From: Bretschneidera sinensis
Taxonomy: Eukaryota > Streptophyta > Magnoliopsida > Brassicales > Akaniaceae
NCBI GenBank assembly: GCA_023935145.1
Contig: JALCZK010000215.1
Location: 25,430 to 89,429, forward strand
Length of the DNA: 64,000 nt
Direction: 5' to 3'
The notes beneath the pieces are model-generated. The model was not told where the DNA came from. It worked only from the letters and a program-made list of their open reading frames with translations, and searched no databases. Of the stretch, positions 32,177 through 44,289 are shown in pieces. The translations under genes were made by a program, and so were the position numbers. Every line of letters starts with the position of its first letter. Position 1 is the first letter of the stretch.

Positions 32177-32486
32177 TCCCCTTTTTACCCCTATTTTTTT
32201 CTTGAGCCACTTTAGCAATCAAGCGCGCCTCCGCAGTCAAGCGATCGTTACTACCGACAAGGGACTGGTCATGGGCGAAAATGTACCGGATTGCCTCGCG
32301 CCGTAGCGGGATCGGTTTACCCTATTATGCTCCGCTTTTTCAGGGACAAAATCTTGTGCGTCGAAGGTTTCCTGGTCTTTTCTCAACCGGAGTTGTCGTT
32401 TTCGGAGGTGGGGGACCACTGGGAAGTCCTCGTGTGCGTCGGTCGAAGTCCACCTGCTTATATTCAGAGACCACCCATCACCTGAC

Positions 32487-32583
32487 GGGTACCGGATCCC
32501 ATCAGAACTCCGCAGTTAAGCGTGCTTGGGCGAGAGTAGTACTAGGATGGGTGACCTCCTGGGAAGTCCTCGTGTTGCCACCC
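32487..32583 (+). rRNA. 5S rRNA gene, short class
   Basis: Copy 79, distal T6 (dimer 8). Confidence 0.88.
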
Positions 32584-32893
32584 TCCCCTTTTTACCCCTA
32601 CTTTTTTCTTGAGCCACTTTAGCAATCAAGCGCGCCTCCGCAGTCAAGCGATCGTTACTACCGACAAGGGACTGGTCATGGGCGAAAATGTACCGGATTG
32701 CCTCGCGCCGTAGCGGGATCGGTTTACCCTATTATGCTCCGCTTTTTCAGGGACAAAATCTTGTGCGTCGAAGGTTTCCTGGTCTTTTCTCAACCGGAGT
32801 TGTCGTTTTCGGAGGTGGGGGACCACTGGGAAGTCCTCGTGTGCGTCGGTCGAAGTCCACCTGCTTATATTCAGAGACCACCCATCACCTGAC

Positions 32894-32990
32894 GGGTACC
32901 GGATCCCATCAGAACTCCGCAGTTAAGCGTGCTTGGGCGAGAGTAGTACTAGGATGGGTGACCTCCTGGGAAGTCCTCGTGTTGCCACCC
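32894..32990 (+). rRNA. 5S rRNA gene, short class
   Basis: Copy 80, distal T7 (dimer 9). Confidence 0.88.
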
Positions 32991-33300
32991 TCCCCTTTTT
33001 ACCCCTATTTTTTTCTTGAGCCACTTTAGCAATCAAGCGCGCCTCCGCAGTCAAGCGATCGTTACTACCGACAAGGGACTGGTCATGGGCGAAAATGTAC
33101 CGGATTGCCTCGCGCCGTAGCGGGATCGGTTTACCCTATTATGCTCCGCTTTTTCAGGGACAAAATCTTGTGCGTCGAAGGTTTCCTGGTCTTTTCTCAA
33201 CCGGAGTTGTCGTTTTCGGAGGTGGGGGACCACTGGGAAGTCCTCGTGTGCGTCGGTCGAAGTCCACCTGCTTATATTCAGAGACCACCCATCACCTGAC

Positions 33301-33397
33301 GGGTACCGGATCCCATCAGAACTCCGCAGTTAAGCGTGCTTGGGCGAGAGTAGTACTAGGATGGGTGACCTCCTGGGAAGTCCTCGTGTTGCCACCC
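33301..33397 (+). rRNA. 5S rRNA gene, short class
   Basis: Copy 81, distal T6 (dimer 9). Confidence 0.88.
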
Positions 33398-33707
33398 TCC
33401 CCTTTTTACCCCTACTTTTTTCTTGAGCCACTTTAGCAATCAAGCGCGCCTCCGCAGTCAAGCGATCGTTACTACCGACAAGGGACTGGTCATGGGCGAA
33501 AATGTACCGGATTGCCTCGCGCCGTAGCGGGATCGGTTTACCCTATTATGCTCCGCTTTTTCAGGGACAAAATCTTGTGCGTCGAAGGTTTCCTGGTCTT
33601 TTCTCAACCGGAGTTGTCGTTTTCGGAGGTGGGGGACCACTGGGAAGTCCTCGTGTGCGTCGGTCGAAGTCCACCTGCTTATATTCAGAGACCACCCATC
33701 ACCTGAC

Positions 33708-33804
33708 GGGTACCGGATCCCATCAGAACTCCGCAGTTAAGCGTGCTTGGGCGAGAGTAGTACTAGGATGGGTGACCTCCTGGGAAGTCCTCGTGTTGCC
33801 ACCC
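33708..33804 (+). rRNA. 5S rRNA gene, short class
   Basis: Copy 82, distal T7 (dimer 10). Confidence 0.88.
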
Positions 33805-34114
33805 TCCCCTTTTTACCCCTATTTTTTTCTTGAGCCACTTTAGCAATCAAGCGCGCCTCCGCAGTCAAGCGATCGTTACTACCGACAAGGGACTGGTCAT
33901 GGGCGAAAATGTACCGGATTGCCTCGCGCCGTAGCGGGATCGGTTTACCCTATTATGCTCCGCTTTTTCAGGGACAAAATCTTGTGCGTCGAAGGTTTCC
34001 TGGTCTTTTCTCAACCGGAGTTGTCGTTTTCGGAGGTGGGGGACCACTGGGAAGTCCTCGTGTGCGTCGGTCGAAGTCCACCTGCTTATATTCAGAGACC
34101 ACCCATCACCTGAC

Positions 34115-34211
34115 GGGTACCGGATCCCATCAGAACTCCGCAGTTAAGCGTGCTTGGGCGAGAGTAGTACTAGGATGGGTGACCTCCTGGGAAGTCCTCG
34201 TGTTGCCACCC
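34115..34211 (+). rRNA. 5S rRNA gene, short class
   Basis: Copy 83, distal T6 (dimer 10). Confidence 0.88.
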
Positions 34212-34521
34212 TCCCCTTTTTACCCCTACTTTTTTCTTGAGCCACTTTAGCAATCAAGCGCGCCTCCGCAGTCAAGCGATCGTTACTACCGACAAGGGAC
34301 TGGTCATGGGCGAAAATGTACCGGATTGCCTCGCGCCGTAGCGGGATCGGTTTACCCTATTATGCTCCGCTTTTTCAGGGACAAAATCTTGTGCGTCGAA
34401 GGTTTCCTGGTCTTTTCTCAACCGGAGTTGTCGTTTTCGGAGGTGGGGGACCACTGGGAAGTCCTCGTGTGCGTCGGTCGAAGTCCACCTGCTTATATTC
34501 AGAGACCACCCATCACCTGAC

Positions 34522-34618
34522 GGGTACCGGATCCCATCAGAACTCCGCAGTTAAGCGTGCTTGGGCGAGAGTAGTACTAGGATGGGTGACCTCCTGGGAA
34601 GTCCTCGTGTTGCCACCC
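34522..34618 (+). rRNA. 5S rRNA gene, short class
   Basis: Copy 84, distal T7 (dimer 11). Confidence 0.88.
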
Positions 34619-34928
34619 TCCCCTTTTTACCCCTATTTTTTTCTTGAGCCACTTTAGCAATCAAGCGCGCCTCCGCAGTCAAGCGATCGTTACTACCGAC
34701 AAGGGACTGGTCATGGGCGAAAATGTACCGGATTGCCTCGCGCCGTAGCGGGATCGGTTTACCCTATTATGCTCCGCTTTTTCAGGGACAAAATCTTGTG
34801 CGTCGAAGGTTTCCTGGTCTTTTCTCAACCGGAGTTGTCGTTTTCGGAGGTGGGGGACCACTGGGAAGTCCTCGTGTGCGTCGGTCGAAGTCCACCTGCT
34901 TATATTCAGAGACCACCCATCACCTGAC

Positions 34929-35025
34929 GGGTACCGGATCCCATCAGAACTCCGCAGTTAAGCGTGCTTGGGCGAGAGTAGTACTAGGATGGGTGACCTC
35001 CTGGGAAGTCCTCGTGTTGCCACCC
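34929..35025 (+). rRNA. 5S rRNA gene, short class
   Basis: Copy 85, distal T6 (dimer 11). Confidence 0.88.
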
Positions 35026-35335
35026 TCCCCTTTTTACCCCTACTTTTTTCTTGAGCCACTTTAGCAATCAAGCGCGCCTCCGCAGTCAAGCGATCGTTAC
35101 TACCGACAAGGGACTGGTCATGGGCGAAAATGTACCGGATTGCCTCGCGCCGTAGCGGGATCGGTTTACCCTATTATGCTCCGCTTTTTCAGGGACAAAA
35201 TCTTGTGCGTCGAAGGTTTCCTGGTCTTTTCTCAACCGGAGTTGTCGTTTTCGGAGGTGGGGGACCACTGGGAAGTCCTCGTGTGCGTCGGTCGAAGTCC
35301 ACCTGCTTATATTCAGAGACCACCCATCACCTGAC

Positions 35336-35432
35336 GGGTACCGGATCCCATCAGAACTCCGCAGTTAAGCGTGCTTGGGCGAGAGTAGTACTAGGATGGG
35401 TGACCTCCTGGGAAGTCCTCGTGTTGCCACCC
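35336..35432 (+). rRNA. 5S rRNA gene, short class
   Basis: Copy 86, distal T7 (dimer 12). Confidence 0.88.
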
Positions 35433-35742
35433 TCCCCTTTTTACCCCTATTTTTTTCTTGAGCCACTTTAGCAATCAAGCGCGCCTCCGCAGTCAAGCGA
35501 TCGTTACTACCGACAAGGGACTGGTCATGGGCGAAAATGTACCGGATTGCCTCGCGCCGTAGCGGGATCGGTTTACCCTATTATGCTCCGCTTTTTCAGG
35601 GACAAAATCTTGTGCGTCGAAGGTTTCCTGGTCTTTTCTCAACCGGAGTTGTCGTTTTCGGAGGTGGGGGACCACTGGGAAGTCCTCGTGTGCGTCGGTC
35701 GAAGTCCACCTGCTTATATTCAGAGACCACCCATCACCTGAC

Positions 35743-35839
35743 GGGTACCGGATCCCATCAGAACTCCGCAGTTAAGCGTGCTTGGGCGAGAGTAGTACTA
35801 GGATGGGTGACCTCCTGGGAAGTCCTCGTGTTGCCACCC
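35743..35839 (+). rRNA. 5S rRNA gene, short class
   Basis: Copy 87, distal T6 (dimer 12). Confidence 0.88.
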
Positions 35840-36149
35840 TCCCCTTTTTACCCCTACTTTTTTCTTGAGCCACTTTAGCAATCAAGCGCGCCTCCGCAGT
35901 CAAGCGATCGTTACTACCGACAAGGGACTGGTCATGGGCGAAAATGTACCGGATTGCCTCGCGCCGTAGCGGGATCGGTTTACCCTATTATGCTCCGCTT
36001 TTTCAGGGACAAAATCTTGTGCGTCGAAGGTTTCCTGGTCTTTTCTCAACCGGAGTTGTCGTTTTCGGAGGTGGGGGACCACTGGGAAGTCCTCGTGTGC
36101 GTCGGTCGAAGTCCACCTGCTTATATTCAGAGACCACCCATCACCTGAC

Positions 36150-36246
36150 GGGTACCGGATCCCATCAGAACTCCGCAGTTAAGCGTGCTTGGGCGAGAGT
36201 AGTACTAGGATGGGTGACCTCCTGGGAAGTCCTCGTGTTGCCACCC
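36150..36246 (+). rRNA. 5S rRNA gene, short class
   Basis: Copy 88, distal T7 (dimer 13). Confidence 0.88.
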
Positions 36247-36556
36247 TCCCCTTTTTACCCCTATTTTTTTCTTGAGCCACTTTAGCAATCAAGCGCGCCT
36301 CCGCAGTCAAGCGATCGTTACTACCGACAAGGGACTGGTCATGGGCGAAAATGTACCGGATTGCCTCGCGCCGTAGCGGGATCGGTTTACCCTATTATGC
36401 TCCGCTTTTTCAGGGACAAAATCTTGTGCGTCGAAGGTTTCCTGGTCTTTTCTCAACCGGAGTTGTCGTTTTCGGAGGTGGGGGACCACTGGGAAGTCCT
36501 CGTGTGCGTCGGTCGAAGTCCACCTGCTTATATTCAGAGACCACCCATCACCTGAC

Positions 36557-36653
36557 GGGTACCGGATCCCATCAGAACTCCGCAGTTAAGCGTGCTTGGG
36601 CGAGAGTAGTACTAGGATGGGTGACCTCCTGGGAAGTCCTCGTGTTGCCACCC
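36557..36653 (+). rRNA. 5S rRNA gene, short class
   Basis: Copy 89, distal T6 (dimer 13). Confidence 0.88.
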
Positions 36654-36963
36654 TCCCCTTTTTACCCCTACTTTTTTCTTGAGCCACTTTAGCAATCAAG
36701 CGCGCCTCCGCAGTCAAGCGATCGTTACTACCGACAAGGGACTGGTCATGGGCGAAAATGTACCGGATTGCCTCGCGCCGTAGCGGGATCGGTTTACCCT
36801 ATTATGCTCCGCTTTTTCAGGGACAAAATCTTGTGCGTCGAAGGTTTCCTGGTCTTTTCTCAACCGGAGTTGTCGTTTTCGGAGGTGGGGGACCACTGGG
36901 AAGTCCTCGTGTGCGTCGGTCGAAGTCCACCTGCTTATATTCAGAGACCACCCATCACCTGAC

Positions 36964-37060
36964 GGGTACCGGATCCCATCAGAACTCCGCAGTTAAGCGT
37001 GCTTGGGCGAGAGTAGTACTAGGATGGGTGACCTCCTGGGAAGTCCTCGTGTTGCCACCC
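36964..37060 (+). rRNA. 5S rRNA gene, short class
   Basis: Copy 90, distal T7 (dimer 14). Confidence 0.88.
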
Positions 37061-37370
37061 TCCCCTTTTTACCCCTATTTTTTTCTTGAGCCACTTTAGC
37101 AATCAAGCGCGCCTCCGCAGTCAAGCGATCGTTACTACCGACAAGGGACTGGTCATGGGCGAAAATGTACCGGATTGCCTCGCGCCGTAGCGGGATCGGT
37201 TTACCCTATTATGCTCCGCTTTTTCAGGGACAAAATCTTGTGCGTCGAAGGTTTCCTGGTCTTTTCTCAACCGGAGTTGTCGTTTTCGGAGGTGGGGGAC
37301 CACTGGGAAGTCCTCGTGTGCGTCGGTCGAAGTCCACCTGCTTATATTCAGAGACCACCCATCACCTGAC

Positions 37371-37467
37371 GGGTACCGGATCCCATCAGAACTCCGCAGT
37401 TAAGCGTGCTTGGGCGAGAGTAGTACTAGGATGGGTGACCTCCTGGGAAGTCCTCGTGTTGCCACCC
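37371..37467 (+). rRNA. 5S rRNA gene, short class
   Basis: Copy 91, distal T6 (dimer 14). Confidence 0.88.
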
Positions 37468-37777
37468 TCCCCTTTTTACCCCTACTTTTTTCTTGAGCCA
37501 CTTTAGCAATCAAGCGCGCCTCCGCAGTCAAGCGATCGTTACTACCGACAAGGGACTGGTCATGGGCGAAAATGTACCGGATTGCCTCGCGCCGTAGCGG
37601 GATCGGTTTACCCTATTATGCTCCGCTTTTTCAGGGACAAAATCTTGTGCGTCGAAGGTTTCCTGGTCTTTTCTCAACCGGAGTTGTCGTTTTCGGAGGT
37701 GGGGGACCACTGGGAAGTCCTCGTGTGCGTCGGTCGAAGTCCACCTGCTTATATTCAGAGACCACCCATCACCTGAC

Positions 37778-37874
37778 GGGTACCGGATCCCATCAGAACT
37801 CCGCAGTTAAGCGTGCTTGGGCGAGAGTAGTACTAGGATGGGTGACCTCCTGGGAAGTCCTCGTGTTGCCACCC
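37778..37874 (+). rRNA. 5S rRNA gene, short class
   Basis: Copy 92, distal T7 (dimer 15). Confidence 0.88.
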
Positions 37875-38184
37875 TCCCCTTTTTACCCCTATTTTTTTCT
37901 TGAGCCACTTTAGCAATCAAGCGCGCCTCCGCAGTCAAGCGATCGTTACTACCGACAAGGGACTGGTCATGGGCGAAAATGTACCGGATTGCCTCGCGCC
38001 GTAGCGGGATCGGTTTACCCTATTATGCTCCGCTTTTTCAGGGACAAAATCTTGTGCGTCGAAGGTTTCCTGGTCTTTTCTCAACCGGAGTTGTCGTTTT
38101 CGGAGGTGGGGGACCACTGGGAAGTCCTCGTGTGCGTCGGTCGAAGTCCACCTGCTTATATTCAGAGACCACCCATCACCTGAC

Positions 38185-38281
38185 GGGTACCGGATCCCAT
38201 CAGAACTCCGCAGTTAAGCGTGCTTGGGCGAGAGTAGTACTAGGATGGGTGACCTCCTGGGAAGTCCTCGTGTTGCCACCC
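38185..38281 (+). rRNA. 5S rRNA gene, short class
   Basis: Copy 93, distal T6 (dimer 15). Confidence 0.88.
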
Positions 38282-38591
38282 TCCCCTTTTTACCCCTACT
38301 TTTTTCTTGAGCCACTTTAGCAATCAAGCGCGCCTCCGCAGTCAAGCGATCGTTACTACCGACAAGGGACTGGTCATGGGCGAAAATGTACCGGATTGCC
38401 TCGCGCCGTAGCGGGATCGGTTTACCCTATTATGCTCCGCTTTTTCAGGGACAAAATCTTGTGCGTCGAAGGTTTCCTGGTCTTTTCTCAACCGGAGTTG
38501 TCGTTTTCGGAGGTGGGGGACCACTGGGAAGTCCTCGTGTGCGTCGGTCGAAGTCCACCTGCTTATATTCAGAGACCACCCATCACCTGAC

Positions 38592-38688
38592 GGGTACCGG
38601 ATCCCATCAGAACTCCGCAGTTAAGCGTGCTTGGGCGAGAGTAGTACTAGGATGGGTGACCTCCTGGGAAGTCCTCGTGTTGCCACCC
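38592..38688 (+). rRNA. 5S rRNA gene, short class
   Basis: Copy 94, distal T7 (dimer 16). Confidence 0.88.
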
Positions 38689-38998
38689 TCCCCTTTTTAC
38701 CCCTATTTTTTTCTTGAGCCACTTTAGCAATCAAGCGCGCCTCCGCAGTCAAGCGATCGTTACTACCGACAAGGGACTGGTCATGGGCGAAAATGTACCG
38801 GATTGCCTCGCGCCGTAGCGGGATCGGTTTACCCTATTATGCTCCGCTTTTTCAGGGACAAAATCTTGTGCGTCGAAGGTTTCCTGGTCTTTTCTCAACC
38901 GGAGTTGTCGTTTTCGGAGGTGGGGGACCACTGGGAAGTCCTCGTGTGCGTCGGTCGAAGTCCACCTGCTTATATTCAGAGACCACCCATCACCTGAC

Positions 38999-39095
38999 GG
39001 GTACCGGATCCCATCAGAACTCCGCAGTTAAGCGTGCTTGGGCGAGAGTAGTACTAGGATGGGTGACCTCCTGGGAAGTCCTCGTGTTGCCACCC
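38999..39095 (+). rRNA. 5S rRNA gene, short class
   Basis: Copy 95, distal T6 (dimer 16). Confidence 0.88.
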
Positions 39096-39405
39096 TCCCC
39101 TTTTTACCCCTACTTTTTTCTTGAGCCACTTTAGCAATCAAGCGCGCCTCCGCAGTCAAGCGATCGTTACTACCGACAAGGGACTGGTCATGGGCGAAAA
39201 TGTACCGGATTGCCTCGCGCCGTAGCGGGATCGGTTTACCCTATTATGCTCCGCTTTTTCAGGGACAAAATCTTGTGCGTCGAAGGTTTCCTGGTCTTTT
39301 CTCAACCGGAGTTGTCGTTTTCGGAGGTGGGGGACCACTGGGAAGTCCTCGTGTGCGTCGGTCGAAGTCCACCTGCTTATATTCAGAGACCACCCATCAC
39401 CTGAC

Positions 39406-39502
39406 GGGTACCGGATCCCATCAGAACTCCGCAGTTAAGCGTGCTTGGGCGAGAGTAGTACTAGGATGGGTGACCTCCTGGGAAGTCCTCGTGTTGCCAC
39501 CC
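39406..39502 (+). rRNA. 5S rRNA gene, short class
   Basis: Copy 96, distal T7 (dimer 17). Confidence 0.88.
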
Positions 39503-39812
39503 TCCCCTTTTTACCCCTATTTTTTTCTTGAGCCACTTTAGCAATCAAGCGCGCCTCCGCAGTCAAGCGATCGTTACTACCGACAAGGGACTGGTCATGG
39601 GCGAAAATGTACCGGATTGCCTCGCGCCGTAGCGGGATCGGTTTACCCTATTATGCTCCGCTTTTTCAGGGACAAAATCTTGTGCGTCGAAGGTTTCCTG
39701 GTCTTTTCTCAACCGGAGTTGTCGTTTTCGGAGGTGGGGGACCACTGGGAAGTCCTCGTGTGCGTCGGTCGAAGTCCACCTGCTTATATTCAGAGACCAC
39801 CCATCACCTGAC

Positions 39813-39909
39813 GGGTACCGGATCCCATCAGAACTCCGCAGTTAAGCGTGCTTGGGCGAGAGTAGTACTAGGATGGGTGACCTCCTGGGAAGTCCTCGTG
39901 TTGCCACCC
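39813..39909 (+). rRNA. 5S rRNA gene, short class
   Basis: Copy 97, distal T6 (dimer 17). Confidence 0.88.
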
Positions 39910-40219
39910 TCCCCTTTTTACCCCTACTTTTTTCTTGAGCCACTTTAGCAATCAAGCGCGCCTCCGCAGTCAAGCGATCGTTACTACCGACAAGGGACTG
40001 GTCATGGGCGAAAATGTACCGGATTGCCTCGCGCCGTAGCGGGATCGGTTTACCCTATTATGCTCCGCTTTTTCAGGGACAAAATCTTGTGCGTCGAAGG
40101 TTTCCTGGTCTTTTCTCAACCGGAGTTGTCGTTTTCGGAGGTGGGGGACCACTGGGAAGTCCTCGTGTGCGTCGGTCGAAGTCCACCTGCTTATATTCAG
40201 AGACCACCCATCACCTGAC

Positions 40220-40316
40220 GGGTACCGGATCCCATCAGAACTCCGCAGTTAAGCGTGCTTGGGCGAGAGTAGTACTAGGATGGGTGACCTCCTGGGAAGT
40301 CCTCGTGTTGCCACCC
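40220..40316 (+). rRNA. 5S rRNA gene, short class
   Basis: Copy 98, distal T7 (dimer 18). Confidence 0.88.
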
Positions 40317-40626
40317 TCCCCTTTTTACCCCTATTTTTTTCTTGAGCCACTTTAGCAATCAAGCGCGCCTCCGCAGTCAAGCGATCGTTACTACCGACAA
40401 GGGACTGGTCATGGGCGAAAATGTACCGGATTGCCTCGCGCCGTAGCGGGATCGGTTTACCCTATTATGCTCCGCTTTTTCAGGGACAAAATCTTGTGCG
40501 TCGAAGGTTTCCTGGTCTTTTCTCAACCGGAGTTGTCGTTTTCGGAGGTGGGGGACCACTGGGAAGTCCTCGTGTGCGTCGGTCGAAGTCCACCTGCTTA
40601 TATTCAGAGACCACCCATCACCTGAC

Positions 40627-40723
40627 GGGTACCGGATCCCATCAGAACTCCGCAGTTAAGCGTGCTTGGGCGAGAGTAGTACTAGGATGGGTGACCTCCT
40701 GCGAAGTCCTCGTGTTGCCACCC
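40627..40723 (+). rRNA. 5S rRNA gene, short class with G98C
   Basis: Copy 99, distal T6 (dimer 18). C at 40702 changes CTGGGAAG to CTGCGAAG at the C-box edge. Confidence 0.88.
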
Positions 40724-41033
40724 TCCCCTTTTTACCCCTACTTTTTTCTTGAGCCACTTTAGCAATCAAGCGCGCCTCCGCAGTCAAGCGATCGTTACTA
40801 CCGACAAGGGACTGGTCATGGGCGAAAATGTACCGGATTGCCTCGCGCCGTAGCGGGATCGGTTTACCCTATTATGCTCCGCTTTTTCAGGGACAAAATC
40901 TTGTGCGTCGAAGGTTTCCTGGTCTTTTCTCAACCGGAGTTGTCGTTTTCGGAGGTGGGGGACCACTGGGAAGTCCTCGTGTGCGTCGGTCGAAGTCCAC
41001 CTGCTTATATTCAGAGACCACCCATCACCTGAC

Positions 41034-41130
41034 GGGTACCGGATCCCATCAGAACTCCGCAGTTAAGCGTGCTTGGGCGAGAGTAGTACTAGGATGGGTG
41101 ACCTCCTGGGAAGTCCTCGTGTTGCCACCC
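41034..41130 (+). rRNA. 5S rRNA gene, short class
   Basis: Copy 100, distal T7 (dimer 19). Confidence 0.88.
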
Positions 41131-41440
41131 TCCCCTTTTTACCCCTATTTTTTTCTTGAGCCACTTTAGCAATCAAGCGCGCCTCCGCAGTCAAGCGATC
41201 GTTACTACCGACAAGGGACTGGTCATGGGCGAAAATGTACCGGATTGCCTCGCGCCGTAGCGGGATCGGTTTACCCTATTATGCTCCGCTTTTTCAGGGA
41301 CAAAATCTTGTGCGTCGAAGGTTTCCTGGTCTTTTCTCAACCGGAGTTGTCGTTTTCGGAGGTGGGGGACCACTGGGAAGTCCTCGTGTGCGTCGGTCGA
41401 AGTCCACCTGCTTATATTCAGAGACCACCCATCACCTGAC

Positions 41441-41537
41441 GGGTACCGGATCCCATCAGAACTCCGCAGTTAAGCGTGCTTGGGCGAGAGTAGTACTAGG
41501 ATGGGTGACCTCCTGCGAAGTCCTCGTGTTGCCACCC
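41441..41537 (+). rRNA. 5S rRNA gene, short class with G98C
   Basis: Copy 101, distal T6 (dimer 19); C at 41516. Confidence 0.88.
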
Positions 41538-41847
41538 TCCCCTTTTTACCCCTACTTTTTTCTTGAGCCACTTTAGCAATCAAGCGCGCCTCCGCAGTCA
41601 AGCGATCGTTACTACCGACAAGGGACTGGTCATGGGCGAAAATGTACCGGATTGCCTCGCGCCGTAGCGGGATCGGTTTACCCTATTATGCTCCGCTTTT
41701 TCAGGGACAAAATCTTGTGCGTCGAAGGTTTCCTGGTCTTTTCTCAACCGGAGTTGTCGTTTTCGGAGGTGGGGGACCACTGGGAAGTCCTCGTGTGCGT
41801 CGGTCGAAGTCCACCTGCTTATATTCAGAGACCACCCATCACCTGAC

Positions 41848-41944
41848 GGGTACCGGATCCCATCAGAACTCCGCAGTTAAGCGTGCTTGGGCGAGAGTAG
41901 TACTAGGATGGGTGACCTCCTGGGAAGTCCTCGTGTTGCCACCC
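41848..41944 (+). rRNA. 5S rRNA gene, short class
   Basis: Copy 102, distal T7 (dimer 20). Confidence 0.88.
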
Positions 41945-42254
41945 TCCCCTTTTTACCCCTATTTTTTTCTTGAGCCACTTTAGCAATCAAGCGCGCCTCC
42001 GCAGTCAAGCGATCGTTACTACCGACAAGGGACTGGTCATGGGCGAAAATGTACCGGATTGCCTCGCGCCGTAGCGGGATCGGTTTACCCTATTATGCTC
42101 CGCTTTTTCAGGGACAAAATCTTGTGCGTCGAAGGTTTCCTGGTCTTTTCTCAACCGGAGTTGTCGTTTTCGGAGGTGGGGGACCACTGGGAAGTCCTCG
42201 TGTGCGTCGGTCGAAGTCCACCTGCTTATATTCAGAGACCACCCATCACCTGAC

Positions 42255-42351
42255 GGGTACCGGATCCCATCAGAACTCCGCAGTTAAGCGTGCTTGGGCG
42301 AGAGTAGTACTAGGATGGGTGACCTCCTGCGAAGTCCTCGTGTTGCCACCC
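42255..42351 (+). rRNA. 5S rRNA gene, short class with G98C
   Basis: Copy 103, distal T6 (dimer 20); C at 42330. Confidence 0.88.
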
Positions 42352-42661
42352 TCCCCTTTTTACCCCTACTTTTTTCTTGAGCCACTTTAGCAATCAAGCG
42401 CGCCTCCGCAGTCAAGCGATCGTTACTACCGACAAGGGACTGGTCATGGGCGAAAATGTACCGGATTGCCTCGCGCCGTAGCGGGATCGGTTTACCCTAT
42501 TATGCTCCGCTTTTTCAGGGACAAAATCTTGTGCGTCGAAGGTTTCCTGGTCTTTTCTCAACCGGAGTTGTCGTTTTCGGAGGTGGGGGACCACTGGGAA
42601 GTCCTCGTGTGCGTCGGTCGAAGTCCACCTGCTTATATTCAGAGACCACCCATCACCTGAC

Positions 42662-42758
42662 GGGTACCGGATCCCATCAGAACTCCGCAGTTAAGCGTGC
42701 TTGGGCGAGAGTAGTACTAGGATGGGTGACCTCCTGGGAAGTCCTCGTGTTGCCACCC
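42662..42758 (+). rRNA. 5S rRNA gene, short class
   Basis: Copy 104, distal T7 (dimer 21). Confidence 0.88.
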
Positions 42759-43068
42759 TCCCCTTTTTACCCCTATTTTTTTCTTGAGCCACTTTAGCAA
42801 TCAAGCGCGCCTCCGCAGTCAAGCGATCGTTACTACCGACAAGGGACTGGTCATGGGCGAAAATGTACCGGATTGCCTCGCGCCGTAGCGGGATCGGTTT
42901 ACCCTATTATGCTCCGCTTTTTCAGGGACAAAATCTTGTGCGTCGAAGGTTTCCTGGTCTTTTCTCAACCGGAGTTGTCGTTTTCGGAGGTGGGGGACCA
43001 CTGGGAAGTCCTCGTGTGCGTCGGTCGAAGTCCACCTGCTTATATTCAGAGACCACCCATCACCTGAC

Positions 43069-43165
43069 GGGTACCGGATCCCATCAGAACTCCGCAGTTA
43101 AGCGTGCTTGGGCGAGAGTAGTACTAGGATGGGTGACCTCCTGCGAAGTCCTCGTGTTGCCACCC
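43069..43165 (+). rRNA. 5S rRNA gene, short class with G98C
   Basis: Copy 105, distal T6 (dimer 21); C at 43144. Confidence 0.88.
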
Positions 43166-43475
43166 TCCCCTTTTTACCCCTACTTTTTTCTTGAGCCACT
43201 TTAGCAATCAAGCGCGCCTCCGCAGTCAAGCGATCGTTACTACCGACAAGGGACTGGTCATGGGCGAAAATGTACCGGATTGCCTCGCGCCGTAGCGGGA
43301 TCGGTTTACCCTATTATGCTCCGCTTTTTCAGGGACAAAATCTTGTGCGTCGAAGGTTTCCTGGTCTTTTCTCAACCGGAGTTGTCGTTTTCGGAGGTGG
43401 GGGACCACTGGGAAGTCCTCGTGTGCGTCGGTCGAAGTCCACCTGCTTATATTCAGAGACCACCCATCACCTGAC

Positions 43476-43572
43476 GGGTACCGGATCCCATCAGAACTCC
43501 GCAGTTAAGCGTGCTTGGGCGAGAGTAGTACTAGGATGGGTGACCTCCTGGGAAGTCCTCGTGTTGCCACCC
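43476..43572 (+). rRNA. 5S rRNA gene, short class
   Basis: Copy 106, distal T7 (dimer 22). Confidence 0.88.
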
Positions 43573-43882
43573 TCCCCTTTTTACCCCTATTTTTTTCTTG
43601 AGCCACTTTAGCAATCAAGCGCGCCTCCGCAGTCAAGCGATCGTTACTACCGACAAGGGACTGGTCATGGGCGAAAATGTACCGGATTGCCTCGCGCCGT
43701 AGCGGGATCGGTTTACCCTATTATGCTCCGCTTTTTCAGGGACAAAATCTTGTGCGTCGAAGGTTTCCTGGTCTTTTCTCAACCGGAGTTGTCGTTTTCG
43801 GAGGTGGGGGACCACTGGGAAGTCCTCGTGTGCGTCGGTCGAAGTCCACCTGCTTATATTCAGAGACCACCCATCACCTGAC

Positions 43883-43979
43883 GGGTACCGGATCCCATCA
43901 GAACTCCGCAGTTAAGCGTGCTTGGGCGAGAGTAGTACTAGGATGGGTGACCTCCTGCGAAGTCCTCGTGTTGCCACCC
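43883..43979 (+). rRNA. 5S rRNA gene, short class with G98C
   Basis: Copy 107, distal T6 (dimer 22); C at 43958. Confidence 0.88.
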
Positions 43980-44289
43980 TCCCCTTTTTACCCCTACTTT
44001 TTTCTTGAGCCACTTTAGCAATCAAGCGCGCCTCCGCAGTCAAGCGATCGTTACTACCGACAAGGGACTGGTCATGGGCGAAAATGTACCGGATTGCCTC
44101 GCGCCGTAGCGGGATCGGTTTACCCTATTATGCTCCGCTTTTTCAGGGACAAAATCTTGTGCGTCGAAGGTTTCCTGGTCTTTTCTCAACCGGAGTTGTC
44201 GTTTTCGGAGGTGGGGGACCACTGGGAAGTCCTCGTGTGCGTCGGTCGAAGTCCACCTGCTTATATTCAGAGACCACCCATCACCTGAC

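Larger units (their letters stand above)
26176..44083 (+). repeat. 814-bp dimeric higher-order repeat, 22 copies
   Basis: 44 short-class units in which the distal tract alternates strictly T7, T6. T7 genes start at 26382 and then every 814 bp to 43476. 22 x 814 = 17,908 bp exactly, with no indel in the block. The last five dimers also carry G98C in the T6 member. One private change is C-to-T at 27350. Confidence 0.93.

Noticed and set aside
26176..44083. T6/T7 alternation as homopolymer sequencing error.
   Set aside because: The variant is a C/T substitution at the edge of the run, unit length does not change, and phase is perfect over 44 units.
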